From Martelella sp. AD-3 (GTDB lineage: Bacteria; Pseudomonadota; Alphaproteobacteria; Rhizobiales; Rhizobiaceae), in assembly GCF_001578105.1 (NCBI RefSeq), contig NZ_CP014275.1, forward strand, positions 2,790,001 through 2,854,000: 64,000 nucleotides of DNA, written 5' to 3'. Every line of letters begins with the position of its first letter. The first letter of the stretch is position 1. Of this stretch, positions 42,622 through 51,334 are shown in pieces. Made by a program: the position numbers and the translations under genes. Below the pieces are notes generated by a model. The model made no database searches and had not been told where the DNA came from. It was given only the letters and a program-made list of their open reading frames with translations.

Positions 42622-44394
42622 TCAGGCGTCGGCGCGCATGTCGGCGGGGTCGATGCCGGCCACCGAGACCGGCTTCTTCATCGCGTCGCGACGGAAGGGC
42701 TCGCCGAGTTCCTGGTTGAGCACGACCTCGATGAAGGTGGTCTTCTTCTCCTTCATCTGCCGCTCGATCGCCTTGTCGAGCTCGGCCGAAAGCGCCTCCA
42801 TCGTCGTAACCTGAACGCCCTCGACACCGCAGGCCCTGGCGATTTCGGCATAGCGCACGTCAAGCGAGAGTTCGGTCCCGACGAAATTGTCATCGAACCA
42901 GAGCGTCGTGTTGCGCTTTTCCGCGCCCCACTGATAGTTGCGGAAGATCACCATGGTGATCGCCGGCCAGTGCTCGCGCTTCAGCGAGACCATCTCGTTC
43001 ATGGAGATGCCGAAGGCGCCGTCGCCGGCAAAGCCGATCACCGGCGTATTGGGCTGGCCGATCTTGGCCCCGGTGATGGCCGGGAAGCCGTAGCCGCAGG
43101 GGCCGAAGAGGCCGGGAGCAAGATATTTGCGGCCCGCCTCGAAAGTCGGATAGGCATTACCGATGGCGCAGTTATTGCCGATATCCGAGGTGATGATCGC
43201 ATCCTTCGGCATTGCCTTCTGGATGGCGCGCCAGGCCATGCGCGGGCTCATGCGTTCCGGTTCGCGGTCGCGGGCACGCTCGTTCCAGGTGGTGCCGGGA
43301 TCATCTTCCTCGTGATCGAGCGAGGTCAGCTCCTGCGCCCAGGCGGACTTGGTCTTGGCGATCAGCGCCTTGCGTTCATCGCGGCCGGCATTGCCCGCCG
43401 TGCCGGAGAGCCGGTCGAGAATGCCGGTCGCAACCTTCCTGCTGTCGCCGACAATGCCGACGGTCACCTTCTTGGTGAGCCCGATGCGGTCGGGATTGAT
43501 GTCGACCTGGATGATCGCCGCATCCTTCGGCCAGTAATCAATGCCATAGCCCGGCAGCGTCGAGAACGGATTGAGGCGGGTGCCGAGCGCCAGCACCACA
43601 TCCGCCTTGGCGATCAGTTCCATCGCCGCCTTGGAGCCGTTATAGCCGAGCGGCCCGGCAAACAGCGGATGCGAACCCGGAAAGGCGTCATTATGCTGGT
43701 AGCCGACGCAGACCGGTGCATCGAGCCGTTCGGCAAGCGCCTTCGAGGCTTCGATCGCGCCGCCGAGAACGACGCCTGCGCCATTGAGAATGACCGGAAA
43801 TTTCGCCTTGCTGAGAAGCTCGGCCGCGCGATCAACCGCTTCCTCGCCGCCGGCGGGACGCTCGAATTCGACGATCGCCGGCAGTTCGATATCGATCACC
43901 TGTGTCCAGAAATCGCGCGGCACGTTGATCTGCGCCGGACCGCAGGCGCGCTTGGCCTTCAGGATCACGCGGTTCAGCACTTCGGCGATGCGGGTCGGGT
44001 CGCGCACCTCTTCCTGATAGGCGACCATATCCTTGAACAGCGCCATCTGCTCGACTTCCTGGAAGCCGCCCTGCCCCATTGTCTTGTTGGCGGCCTGCGG
44101 GGTGACGACCAGAAGCGGCGTATGGTTCCAGTAGGCCGTCTTCACCGGGGTCACCAGCGAGGTGATGCCGGGGCCGTTCTGGGCCACAACCATCGACATG
44201 CGCCCGGTGGCGCGGGAATAGCCGTCAGCCATCATCCCGGCATTGCACTCATGGGCGCAGTCCCAGAACGTGATGCCGGCGCGCGGAAACAGGTCCGAAA
44301 TCGGCATCATCGCCGAGCCGATAATGCCGAAGGCATGCTGGATGCCGTGCATCTGCAGGACTTTGACGAAGGCTTCCTCGGTAGTCATTTTCAT
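42622..44394 (-). CDS. xsc: Sulfoacetaldehyde acetyltransferase
   Basis: ThDP-dependent enzyme that splits sulfoacetaldehyde with phosphate into acetyl phosphate and sulfite, 590 aa. Starts MTTEEAFVKVLQMHGIQHAFGIIGSAMMPISDLFPRAGITF (in parts), with ThDP-activating Glu near residue 49 in AHECNAGMMADGYSRATG. The C-terminal ThDP fold has GDGAFGISMNEMVSLKREHW ending in IFRNYQWGAEK. The N-terminal GIIGSAMMPISDLF and AYWNHTPLLVVTPQ segments are characteristic of Xsc rather than acetolactate synthase. The ATG at 44394 follows GAGGAG by 7 nt. Central enzyme of the isethionate locus. Confidence 0.95.
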   Translation of the reverse strand: MKMTTEEAFVKVLQMHGIQHAFGIIGSAMMPISDLFPRAGITFWDCAHECNAGMMADGYSRATGRMSMVVAQNGPGITSLVTPVKTAYWNHTPLLVVTPQAANKTMGQGGFQEVEQMALFKDMVAYQEEVRDPTRIAEVLNRVILKAKRACGPAQINVPRDFWTQVIDIELPAIVEFERPAGGEEAVDRAAELLSKAKFPVILNGAGVVLGGAIEASKALAERLDAPVCVGYQHNDAFPGSHPLFAGPLGYNGSKAAMELIAKADVVLALGTRLNPFSTLPGYGIDYWPKDAAIIQVDINPDRIGLTKKVTVGIVGDSRKVATGILDRLSGTAGNAGRDERKALIAKTKSAWAQELTSLDHEEDDPGTTWNERARDREPERMSPRMAWRAIQKAMPKDAIITSDIGNNCAIGNAYPTFEAGRKYLAPGLFGPCGYGFPAITGAKIGQPNTPVIGFAGDGAFGISMNEMVSLKREHWPAITMVIFRNYQWGAEKRNTTLWFDDNFVGTELSLDVRYAEIARACGVEGVQVTTMEALSAELDKAIERQMKEKKTTFIEVVLNQELGEPFRRDAMKKPVSVAGIDPADMRADA

Positions 44395-44441
44395 TGGGTT
44401 TCTCCTCTCCGAATTTTCGAAATCGTGTTGTCGGTCGCCTT

Positions 44442-46058
44442 TCAGGCGGTGCGCCGCGCGTCTTCGCGCACGAGATCGCTCAGTTTCTCGCCGATCATGA
44501 TTGCCGGCGCATTGGTGTTGCCGGAGACGATTTCCGGCATGATCGAGCAATCGGCGACGCGCAGGCCGTCAACGCCGCGAACCCGAAGACGCTCGTCCAC
44601 CACGGCGCGCTCGTCCTGGCCCATGCGGCAGGTGCCGGTCGGATGATAGATCGTTGTCGAATAGTCGCGCGCCCAGGCGAGCGTGCCCTCGTAGTCATCG
44701 ATCGCCAGGTCGCTTGATGGCCTGAATTCCTCGGAAATCTTCGAGTTGAGCGGCACCTGGCGGGCGATGCGGCGCGCAATGCGCACGCCTTCAACGACGG
44801 TGCGGCGGTCCGTCTCGGTGGACAGATAATGGGGAAAAATCTTCGGATAGGTGCGCGGGTCCGGGCCGTTCAGCACGATCTTGCCCCGGCTTTCCGGCCT
44901 TAACTGGCAGACCGACATGGTGAAGGCGGAAAAGGGATGAACCCCCTCGCCCGGACTGTCGGCCGACCAGGGCTGGACGTGAAACTGGATGTCGGGCGTT
45001 TCCACATGGTCGCCGGTGCGCAGGAAGCCCGTGGCAAGGCTTGCCGCCATGGTCATCGGGCCTGCGCGGAAAAGCGCATATTTGAGCGCGATGCGCGCCT
45101 GGTTGAAGATCGAACGCACCTCGTCGTTCAGCGTCGGCTCGTTGCATTTGAACACGAGGCGGGCCTGAAGATGGTCCTGAAGATTGCGACCGACATCCGG
45201 CGAATGGCAAACGACCTCGATGCCGTTCTTCTTCAGTTGTTCGGCATCGCCGATGCCGGAGAGCATCAGGAGTTGCGGCGAATTGACTGCGCCGGACGAA
45301 AGGATCACCTCGCGCCGCGCCGTAACCTGCGCCTCGCTCCTGCCGCCCGAAAGATAGCGCACGCCCGTGGCCCTGCCGTTTTCGATCACCACCTTTTCGA
45401 CCAGCGCGCCGGTGACGACCGTGAGGTTCGACCGCTTCCTTGCCGGCTTCAGAAAGGCAACGGCCGACGAGCAGCGCCGCCCCTTGCGGGCCGTCAACTG
45501 GAAATAGCCGACGCCTTCCTGCGTGGCGCCGTTATAATCCGGATTGAACGGATAGCCTTCTGCCGTGGCAGCGGCCACCCAGGCATCGCAGATCGGGCGC
45601 TGCAGGCGCATGTTGGACACGGAAAGCTCGCCTTCCGCGCCGTGATAGTCGTCCGCGCCGCGCTCCTGGTTTTCCGAGCGCTTGAACAGCGGCAGAACGT
45701 CTTCCCAGCTCCAACCGGCGTTCCCCATTTGCGCCCAGCGGTCATAGTCCTCCTGCTGGCCGCGCACATAAAGCAGGCCGTTGAGCGAGGACGAACCGCC
45801 GAGCACCCTGCCGCGCGGCCAGTCGAGCGAACGGCCGTTGAGGCCCGGATCCGGCTCGGTCCTGTAGCACCAGTCGACGGACGGATTGTGCATCATGCGG
45901 AAATAGCCGACGGGAATGTGGATCCACGGGTTCCAGTCCGAAGGCCCGGCCTCCAGCAGCACGACGCGCACATTCGGATCGGCGCTCAGCCTGTTGGCGA
46001 TCACACAGCCAGCCGAGCCCGCGCCGACAATCACATAATCCGCTTCCAGCCGCTCCAT
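44442..46058 (-). CDS. iseJ: Isethionate dehydrogenase, GMC flavoprotein (IseJ type)
   Basis: FAD-dependent alcohol oxidoreductase of the GMC (choline dehydrogenase) family, 538 aa. N-terminal FAD site YVIVGAGSAGCVIANRLS (residues 8-25), GMC signature GRVLGGSSSLNGLLYVRGQ, second signature SSGAVNSPQLLMLSGIG, and the active-site region HPTGTCRMG (His near 472) with NTNAP near the C-terminus. Immediately upstream of xsc in one operon and divergent from a TRAP transporter, as in known isethionate clusters, so oxidation of isethionate to sulfoacetaldehyde is the likely reaction. The substrate rests on context; sequence alone says GMC alcohol dehydrogenase. Confidence 0.85.
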   Translation of the reverse strand: MERLEADYVIVGAGSAGCVIANRLSADPNVRVVLLEAGPSDWNPWIHIPVGYFRMMHNPSVDWCYRTEPDPGLNGRSLDWPRGRVLGGSSSLNGLLYVRGQQEDYDRWAQMGNAGWSWEDVLPLFKRSENQERGADDYHGAEGELSVSNMRLQRPICDAWVAAATAEGYPFNPDYNGATQEGVGYFQLTARKGRRCSSAVAFLKPARKRSNLTVVTGALVEKVVIENGRATGVRYLSGGRSEAQVTARREVILSSGAVNSPQLLMLSGIGDAEQLKKNGIEVVCHSPDVGRNLQDHLQARLVFKCNEPTLNDEVRSIFNQARIALKYALFRAGPMTMAASLATGFLRTGDHVETPDIQFHVQPWSADSPGEGVHPFSAFTMSVCQLRPESRGKIVLNGPDPRTYPKIFPHYLSTETDRRTVVEGVRIARRIARQVPLNSKISEEFRPSSDLAIDDYEGTLAWARDYSTTIYHPTGTCRMGQDERAVVDERLRVRGVDGLRVADCSIMPEIVSGNTNAPAIMIGEKLSDLVREDARRTA

Positions 46059-46102
46059 GAGCCCCCCTCAAGCCCCGAATTGACAAAATGCAACGAAATC
46101 TC

Positions 46103-46145
46103 CTTGCAAGAAGAGTCGATATATGATTGAAATCGATACTGCAAG
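46103..46145. promoter_or_regulatory. Nested dyads in the divergent iseJ-iseK promoter region
   Basis: CTTGCA (46103-46108) with TGCAAG (46140-46145), and within them TCGAT (46116-46120) with ATCGA (46132-46136), lie in the AT-rich 114-base gap between the two divergent operons. Their centres are two bases apart. This is a good candidate for the binding site of the IclR-type regulator encoded at 49618, controlling both transcripts. Confidence 0.6.
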
Positions 46146-46172
46146 TCTCATTTTTTCAGAGGGAGGGAAGAA

Positions 46173-47408
46173 ATGACGGGACTGAATGAGAAACTCCGCG
46201 GCATTTCGCGGCGCGATCTTTTCAAGCTTTCAGGGAAATTCGGATTGAGCTCGACGCTTCTGGCAGCAAGCGCGATGGCAGGCGCAGTCACGCTGCCGCG
46301 CCTGGCACAGGCGGTCGAGTCAACCTATGAGAAGCGTTTTTCCAAGGAGCCGAAATACACGCTGAAATACGGCGCATCGGGTTTCAACGCGCGCAACCTC
46401 ATGATCGAGCGCGCCGGCTGCCTGGAATTTGCCCGCGACCTCGAGGAGCGCACCGACGGTCTCGTGCGCGTCGAATTCATCGGCGACAACCAGATCTGCG
46501 GACAGCTGAACTGCGTTGAGAAGACCCAGCTCGGCATTATCGACATCTATGCCGCCTCGACCCAGAACTCGGCCGGCGGCGCGCCCTATCTGAACGTGCT
46601 GGACTATGCCTACATGTTCCCGGGCCGGGCCTCGCAGTATCACTTCCTTTACAGCCCCGGTTCCCAGCGCATCCTGCGCGACCCGCTGGAAAAGCGCCAC
46701 GGGCTGAAATTCCTGTTCTCGCATTGCGAACTGCGCGGCATCCAGCTTGGCCTCAAATATCAGGACAAGCCGACGGTGACGAAACTGGAGGAGCTTTTCG
46801 GCACCAAGAACCGCGTCACCGGCACCCAGCTCGGCCGCATCGCCATGCAGCTTCTGAACCTCAATCCGGTTCCGATCGCCTGGGAAGAAACGCTCGACGG
46901 CCTGAAGCAAGGCCTGATCGACGGCGCGGAAACCTGGGCTTCGGCCGTGGCCTACGCCAACATGTCGCCGGTGGTCTCGCAGTCCGTCGACCTCAAATTC
47001 TTCTGCGGCACGGAGCATACCTCCATGTCATCCAAGGTGTTCGACAGTTTCGAGCCGGACGTGCAGGACGCGGTGATGGAATCGTCCTATCTGACGCAGG
47101 TGCAGATCCAGGCGGCAAATGAGGCAGCCCTGGTCAAGACCGTCGGCTTCTCCGATCCGCAGCTGCCCGGCACCATCTTTGACGAATATAATGTGCGTCC
47201 GGCCTTCCTGGCCGACGACCAGATCAAGATGGCGGAGGAGATGTGCTCGCCGGAATACAATCCCGAGCCCTGGGCACAGTGGCGCGAACGGCTCAACAAC
47301 TGGGCCGGCGGCATCGACACCTATGCGGAAATCAGCGCCATCGCGCGCGAAGTGCCGGCCGACATGAAGCCTGAAAATGTCGAGCCCCGCCGCTGGTGGA
47401 AAAGCTGA
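46173..47408 (+). CDS. iseK: TRAP transporter substrate-binding protein (DctP type), isethionate locus
   Basis: Periplasmic receptor of a TRAP importer, 411 aa, longer than usual because of an N-terminal Tat-type leader: twin-arginine motif SRRDLFK at residues 12-18, then a hydrophobic stretch ending LPRLAQA. The DctP fold follows, with LEFARDLEERTDGLVRVEFIGDNQ near the start and WEETLDGLKQGLIDGAETW where the binding Arg/Trp region lies. GGAGGGAAGAA precedes the ATG. Divergent from iseJ; a strong stem-loop follows the stop. Isethionate as ligand is inferred from the xsc-iseJ context. Confidence 0.87.
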   Translation: MTGLNEKLRGISRRDLFKLSGKFGLSSTLLAASAMAGAVTLPRLAQAVESTYEKRFSKEPKYTLKYGASGFNARNLMIERAGCLEFARDLEERTDGLVRVEFIGDNQICGQLNCVEKTQLGIIDIYAASTQNSAGGAPYLNVLDYAYMFPGRASQYHFLYSPGSQRILRDPLEKRHGLKFLFSHCELRGIQLGLKYQDKPTVTKLEELFGTKNRVTGTQLGRIAMQLLNLNPVPIAWEETLDGLKQGLIDGAETWASAVAYANMSPVVSQSVDLKFFCGTEHTSMSSKVFDSFEPDVQDAVMESSYLTQVQIQAANEAALVKTVGFSDPQLPGTIFDEYNVRPAFLADDQIKMAEEMCSPEYNPEPWAQWRERLNNWAGGIDTYAEISAIAREVPADMKPENVEPRRWWKS

Positions 47409-47430
47409 TCGCTGATCGGCCATGACATGA

Positions 47431-47465
47431 AAACAGCCGGCATTCGGGAGGGATGCCGGCTGTTT
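47431..47465 (+). other. Strong intercistronic stem-loop between iseK and iseL
   Basis: AAACAGCCGGCAT (47431-47443) and ATGCCGGCTGTTT (47453-47465) form a perfect 13-bp stem over a 9-base loop, 22 bases after the iseK stop. Only three T residues follow, so partial termination or 3'-end protection of the binding-protein mRNA is likely, giving more IseK than membrane subunits. Confidence 0.8.
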
Positions 47466-47535
47466 GCGACTGCCGCCGCCTGCCCCTTCGGTAAGCAAGG
47501 TCGGCGAGGACATTCTTTGGGAGGAGATGAGGTTG

Positions 47536-48201
47536 GTGACGTTGCTGAACGAAGCCTGGTCGATTATCGCGGCAATTCCGAGCTGGGATTCCTGGACGAT
47601 AAGCGAGGCCCTGGGCACGAATGGCGCCTGGCTGGTGGGCCTTGTCGTCACGCTTCTCGGCGGCCTCTTGGTCGCCATTCTTTACGCGCGCTTTCCCGCG
47701 CTCGAAAACCATTTCGAAAAATCGGTGATGATCTGGTCCTATCTGCTGATCGCCGCGATCATCGGCGTCGAGGTGATCCGCCGCTTCGTCTTTTCGGTGC
47801 AGGCGCCCTGGTCGACGACGCTGCCGCCCTTCCTGTTCCTGATCATGAGCTGGGCAGGCTGCGCCTACAATCTCAAATTCCGCAATCACCTGAGCTTCGC
47901 GGAGTTCCGCTCGATGATGCCGCGCAACGCCCAGTTCGCCTGCCTCGTCATCGACGCCATGCTCTGGCTCGCCTTCTCCTGGGTCGTCGTCGTCACCTCG
48001 ACGCGCGTCGTATTCAACTCGGCGGCCAATTTCCAGATCCTGCTCGGCACCGACAATGTCATGCAATGGTGGCTGCTCATCTCCGTGCCCATCAGCTTCA
48101 TCCTGATTGCCGGACGGGCGATCGAGAACCTTGCGATCGACTATCGCAAATACAGAAACGGCGCCGACCTCATCTCCGCGTCGGCGCAATTCGGCGATTG
48201 A
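47536..48201 (+). CDS. iseL: TRAP transporter small permease subunit (DctQ type)
   Basis: Four-helix small membrane subunit, about 221 aa: WLVGLVVTLLGGLLVAILYA, VMIWSYLLIAAIIGVEVIRRFVF, then two helices near 140-200. Family motif SWAGCAYNLKFRNHLSFAEFR fits DctQ. Start is uncertain: GGAGGAG directly abuts the ATG at 47527, while TTG 47533 and GTG 47536 lie 6 and 9 nt from it; I use the GTG. It couples the IseK receptor to the large permease. Confidence 0.85.
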   Translation: MTLLNEAWSIIAAIPSWDSWTISEALGTNGAWLVGLVVTLLGGLLVAILYARFPALENHFEKSVMIWSYLLIAAIIGVEVIRRFVFSVQAPWSTTLPPFLFLIMSWAGCAYNLKFRNHLSFAEFRSMMPRNAQFACLVIDAMLWLAFSWVVVVTSTRVVFNSAANFQILLGTDNVMQWWLLISVPISFILIAGRAIENLAIDYRKYRNGADLISASAQFGD

Positions 48202-48210
48202 GGAGGCCCC

Positions 48211-49572
48211 ATGTCAGACTCTCTTCTGGTTACCTTGATCTCGCTCGGCGCCACCGGCTTCTTTCTCATCGGCGTTCCCGTGCTCCTCGTCATCGGCCTT
48301 TGGGTGATCGGCATGAGCATGATGCTCGGCCTGCCGCTCGACAATCTGGGCTCCGCGCTCTCGGATGTCTTCACCGACGGCTTCGCGCTTCTGGCCATGC
48401 CGCTGTTCATCCTCACCGGCGACCTGATCAACCAGTCCGGCATCGCCCGGCGCATGTCCGACTTCGCCTATTCTTGCCTCGGCTGGCTGCGCGGCGGCCT
48501 TGCCATGGCGGCGATCGGCGCCTGCGGCCTGTTTGCTGCGATCTCGGGCTCGAATTCGGCCACCACGGCCACGATCGGCGCCATGCTGCATCCGGAAATG
48601 AAGAAGGGCGGCTATGACGAGCGCTTTTCGGCGGCAACGGCTGCGGCCGGCGGCACGCTCGGCATCATCATCCCGCCATCGATCATCTTCATCGTCTACG
48701 GCTTCCTGATGAACCTGCCGATCTCCGACCTTTTCGTCGCCGGCATCATTCCGGGCCTTCTGATGGGGCTTTCGATGATGTTTTTCTGCTGGCTGATCTG
48801 CCGGAAGAACGGCTGGGGCCACATCATCGCGCTGGAGCCGTCCCGCATCCTGAAGACCGGCATCGGTTCCTGGCTTGGCTTCTTCGCCATCGGCATCGTG
48901 CTCTGGGGCATCTACACCGGAAAATTCTCGCCGACCGAGGCGGCTGCCGTTACCGTCGGCTTCTGCGTGCTTGTCGGTTTCCTGTCGCTGCCGTTGCACC
49001 GGATGATGGGCTCGCCTTCCGAAGACCGTCCCCCGAACGAGCGCGGCTACGCGGAAATGCTGGTGGTGCGCGGCTTCACGCCGATCGACATCCCGTCGAT
49101 CACCCTGCGCTCGGCCCAAATCACCGGCATTCTGGCGCCGCTGATCGCGATCTCCGTCGTCATGCAGCAGATCCTCTCGGTTCTGGGCGCCGAACAGGCG
49201 ATTGGCGATTTCGTCCGCTCCATGGGCGGCTATTACCCGGTTCTCTTCACCGCCATGGCGCTGGTGTTCATCACCGGCATGGTGCTGGAGAGCCTGCCGA
49301 CGACGATCATCATGGCGCCGATCCTGGCGCCGATTGCCGCCTCCATCGGCGTTGATCCGATCCAGTTCGCCGTGGTCTTCCTGATCGGCGCCTCGATCGG
49401 CTTCATTACCCCGCCCTACGGCCTCAATCTTTATGTCGCCTCGGGCGTGACCGGCGTGTCCTATTTCCGCATACTGCGCTATATCTACCCCTATATCGTC
49501 GCGCTGATTGCGGTGTGGGTCCTCGTCGCGCTTGTCCCGTCGCTCTCGACAATGCTAATCCCGCAGCGATAA
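48211..49572 (+). CDS. iseM: TRAP transporter large permease subunit (DctM type)
   Basis: Large membrane subunit, 453 aa, about 12 helices, Na+-driven. Family motifs: PLFILTGDLINQSGIARRMSDFA, the GLFAAISGSNSATTATIGAMLHPEM segment with the conserved SGSSAA-like turn, GTLGIIIPPSIIFIVYG and, in the second half, GMVLESLPTTIIMAPILAPIA and GFITPPYGLNLYVASGV. GGAGGCCCC precedes the ATG, 10 bases after the DctQ stop. Completes the iseKLM importer. Confidence 0.93.
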   Translation: MSDSLLVTLISLGATGFFLIGVPVLLVIGLWVIGMSMMLGLPLDNLGSALSDVFTDGFALLAMPLFILTGDLINQSGIARRMSDFAYSCLGWLRGGLAMAAIGACGLFAAISGSNSATTATIGAMLHPEMKKGGYDERFSAATAAAGGTLGIIIPPSIIFIVYGFLMNLPISDLFVAGIIPGLLMGLSMMFFCWLICRKNGWGHIIALEPSRILKTGIGSWLGFFAIGIVLWGIYTGKFSPTEAAAVTVGFCVLVGFLSLPLHRMMGSPSEDRPPNERGYAEMLVVRGFTPIDIPSITLRSAQITGILAPLIAISVVMQQILSVLGAEQAIGDFVRSMGGYYPVLFTAMALVFITGMVLESLPTTIIMAPILAPIAASIGVDPIQFAVVFLIGASIGFITPPYGLNLYVASGVTGVSYFRILRYIYPYIVALIAVWVLVALVPSLSTMLIPQR

Positions 49573-49617
49573 GCCGGCATTTCGCCAGATGAGATGAAAC
49601 GCGTTTGAGAGACGATA

Positions 49618-50397
49618 TTGGACGATCAAGCCAGGGACGGACAGATACCGACAAACCTCCGTCTTCTGCTGGTGCTCGAAGCACTAGCGGAAGCCGGATC
49701 GCCCGTCACGCCGACCGAGGTGAACCAGACGCTTGGCCTGCCGAAGCCGACGATCCACAGGCTGTTCGCCACGCTTGAGGCCGAGGGCTTCATCCAGCGC
49801 GAGATCGACGGGCGCGGCTATTGCCCCGGGCGCAGGCTGCGGGTCATGTCGGCGGGCATTCTGTCCTCGCTCAGGATCAGGACCGCGCGCGTGGCGATCC
49901 TCTCCGAGCTTGCCGAGGCGATCAACGAGACCTGCAACATCTCGCTGCCGGATCTCGACGCGATGATTTATCTGGAACGCGTCGAAACCAAATGGCCGCT
50001 CCGCATCCAGCTTCCGGTCGGCTCGCGCGTGCCGTTTTACTGCACGGCGAGCGGCAAGATGTATCTGAGTTCGCTCGAGCGCAAGCATCTGGAAAACTAT
50101 CTGCGCGCGACGGCGCTTTCGCCGCGCGCGGCAAACACGATCACCTCGGCCGGCGATCTCGTCGCCGAGCTCGATCGCGTGCGCGAGCGGGGCTATGCGA
50201 CGGACAACGAGGAATTCATGGACGGCATGATCGCCGTCGCCGTGCCGATCCGCGACAGTTTCGGCCGGCTTGTCTCCGCGCTTTCATTCCATGCGCCGCT
50301 GCAGCGGCTTTCGCTGGACGAGGCGATCAACAATGTCGACCGCCTGAATACGGCCGCCGACAAGCTTTCGGCGCTGATCAGCAAGTCCGACCTCTGA
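49618..50397 (+). CDS. iseR: IclR-family transcriptional regulator (IseR type)
   Basis: 259 aa. N-terminal winged helix with SPVTPTEVNQTLGLPKPTIHRLFATLEAEGFIQRE (residues about 28-62) and the C-terminal IclR effector domain (ETCNISLPDLDAMIYLERVE, PFYCTASGKMYLS, ATDNEEFMDGMIAVAVPI). The start is TTG at 49618 after GAGAGACGATA; no better ATG is in frame. Last gene of the iseKLM transcript. By position it should sense isethionate or a product and act at the dyads in 46103-46145. Confidence 0.88.
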   Translation: MDDQARDGQIPTNLRLLLVLEALAEAGSPVTPTEVNQTLGLPKPTIHRLFATLEAEGFIQREIDGRGYCPGRRLRVMSAGILSSLRIRTARVAILSELAEAINETCNISLPDLDAMIYLERVETKWPLRIQLPVGSRVPFYCTASGKMYLSSLERKHLENYLRATALSPRAANTITSAGDLVAELDRVRERGYATDNEEFMDGMIAVAVPIRDSFGRLVSALSFHAPLQRLSLDEAINNVDRLNTAADKLSALISKSDL

Positions 50398-50443
50398 CGT
50401 GAAGGCCGGCGGCTTATTCGCCCGCCCAAGGACAAAACGAGAC

Positions 50444-50469
50444 AACCGCCGCCCCGAAGGGCGACGGTT
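50444..50469. terminator. Terminator between iseR and the EF-hand gene
   Basis: An 11-bp stem (AACCGCCGCCC with GGGCGACGGTT, one wobble on the minus strand) closed by a 4-base loop that reads TTCG on the minus strand. On that strand GTCTCGTTTTG follows, so it ends the EF-hand gene; it can also stop iseR transcripts. Confidence 0.75.
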
Positions 50470-50500
50470 CCAGCACGGCGCACACCGTCTGTCGAAGGGC

Positions 50501-51166
50501 TCAGTTGTTCGGGTTGCCCGCGCCGCGCGGCATCGGCGGCTGCTGGCCCTGGTTGCCGGCCGCCCCTTGCGCGAAGGGCTGCTGCGGACCGGCGCCGGGA
50601 ACCGGCAGTTGCGAAACCGCGACCTTGCCGTCACCGTCGCTGTCGAGATACTGGAAGTGACGCGCGAACATCGGACGTCCGACCTCGACCTGGAAGGCCT
50701 CGAACTCGTCCAGCGAAAGATAGCCGTCGCCATTCTTGTCGTACTGGCCGAGGTCGCCCATCATCTGCGGGCCGCCCGCCTGGCCTGCGCCGCGCGGGCC
50801 ATTGCCGGGCCCCGTGCCGGGACCGCGCATGCCGCCGGGCCCGAAATCGGCCTGCGGACCGCCGCGCTGCCCCTGCATCATGCCGCGGCCATAGGCGCCG
50901 TCGTCATTGCCGCGCATCGCCATCCGGCCGGAGCCCCTGTTGTCCTGGGCGAAGCCGTTCTGGTCATAGCCGCGCTGCATCATGCCCTGACGGCCGCCGG
51001 GGCCTCTTGCTGCGCCCTGCGGGCCGTTGCAATCGGTCATCATCTGCCGGGGCCCCTGGCCGCGGCCGCCCCAGCTGTCGTCGGGCCCTGCCGCGAGTGC
51101 GGGAACGGCAGCGCCGCCGATGAGTGCTGCAACCAGTCCTGCTGCGAAGAGTGTTCTGCGTTTCAT
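50501..51166 (-). CDS. Secreted Met/Gly-rich EF-hand protein
   Basis: Exported protein, 221 aa. Signal peptide KRRTLFAAGLVAALIGGAAVPALA. A low-complexity Gly/Met/Gln/Arg region (about 27-137) has four MM pairs near 42, 62, 96 and 135. EF-hand 1 is DKNGDGYLSLDE (143-154), complete with a final Glu. EF-hand 2 is DSDGDGKVAVSQ (175-186) with Gln instead of the final acidic residue, so weaker Ca2+ binding. The Pro/Gln/Gly-rich tail is probably disordered. AAGGAG precedes the ATG at 51166. Divergent from a two-component system that likely controls it. Family not further recognised. Confidence 0.85.
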   Translation of the reverse strand: MKRRTLFAAGLVAALIGGAAVPALAAGPDDSWGGRGQGPRQMMTDCNGPQGAARGPGGRQGMMQRGYDQNGFAQDNRGSGRMAMRGNDDGAYGRGMMQGQRGGPQADFGPGGMRGPGTGPGNGPRGAGQAGGPQMMGDLGQYDKNGDGYLSLDEFEAFQVEVGRPMFARHFQYLDSDGDGKVAVSQLPVPGAGPQQPFAQGAAGNQGQQPPMPRGAGNPNN

Positions 51167-51279
51167 GACATCGCTCCTTTCGATCTGTCGATGTCGCCAA
51201 TCTGACGCGTCTCTGTCGCAGCACGATGCCGTAATCACGCTTTGTTGTATCCATTGGTCGCAGGGCCCGCCGCCTGATA

Positions 51280-51299
51280 CAAAACGTGACACAGTTTTG
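51280..51299. promoter_or_regulatory. Inverted repeat in the EF-hand/response-regulator divergent region
   Basis: CAAAAC and GTTTTG with an 8-base spacer (GTGACACA), about 35 bases before the response-regulator ATG and 114 from the EF-hand gene start. Possible binding site for the OmpR-type regulator or part of its promoter. Confidence 0.4.
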
Positions 51300-51334
51300 C
51301 GCAACCGGTCGCCCGGCTGGGCTATGGTGAGATC

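Noticed and set aside
42496..44646. 716-codon plus-strand frame
   Set aside because: Shadow of xsc, no motif of its own.
44442..46058. Choline dehydrogenase (BetA) as the role of the GMC enzyme
   Set aside because: No betaine aldehyde dehydrogenase or BetI is nearby; the direct link to xsc and a TRAP importer fits isethionate dehydrogenase better.
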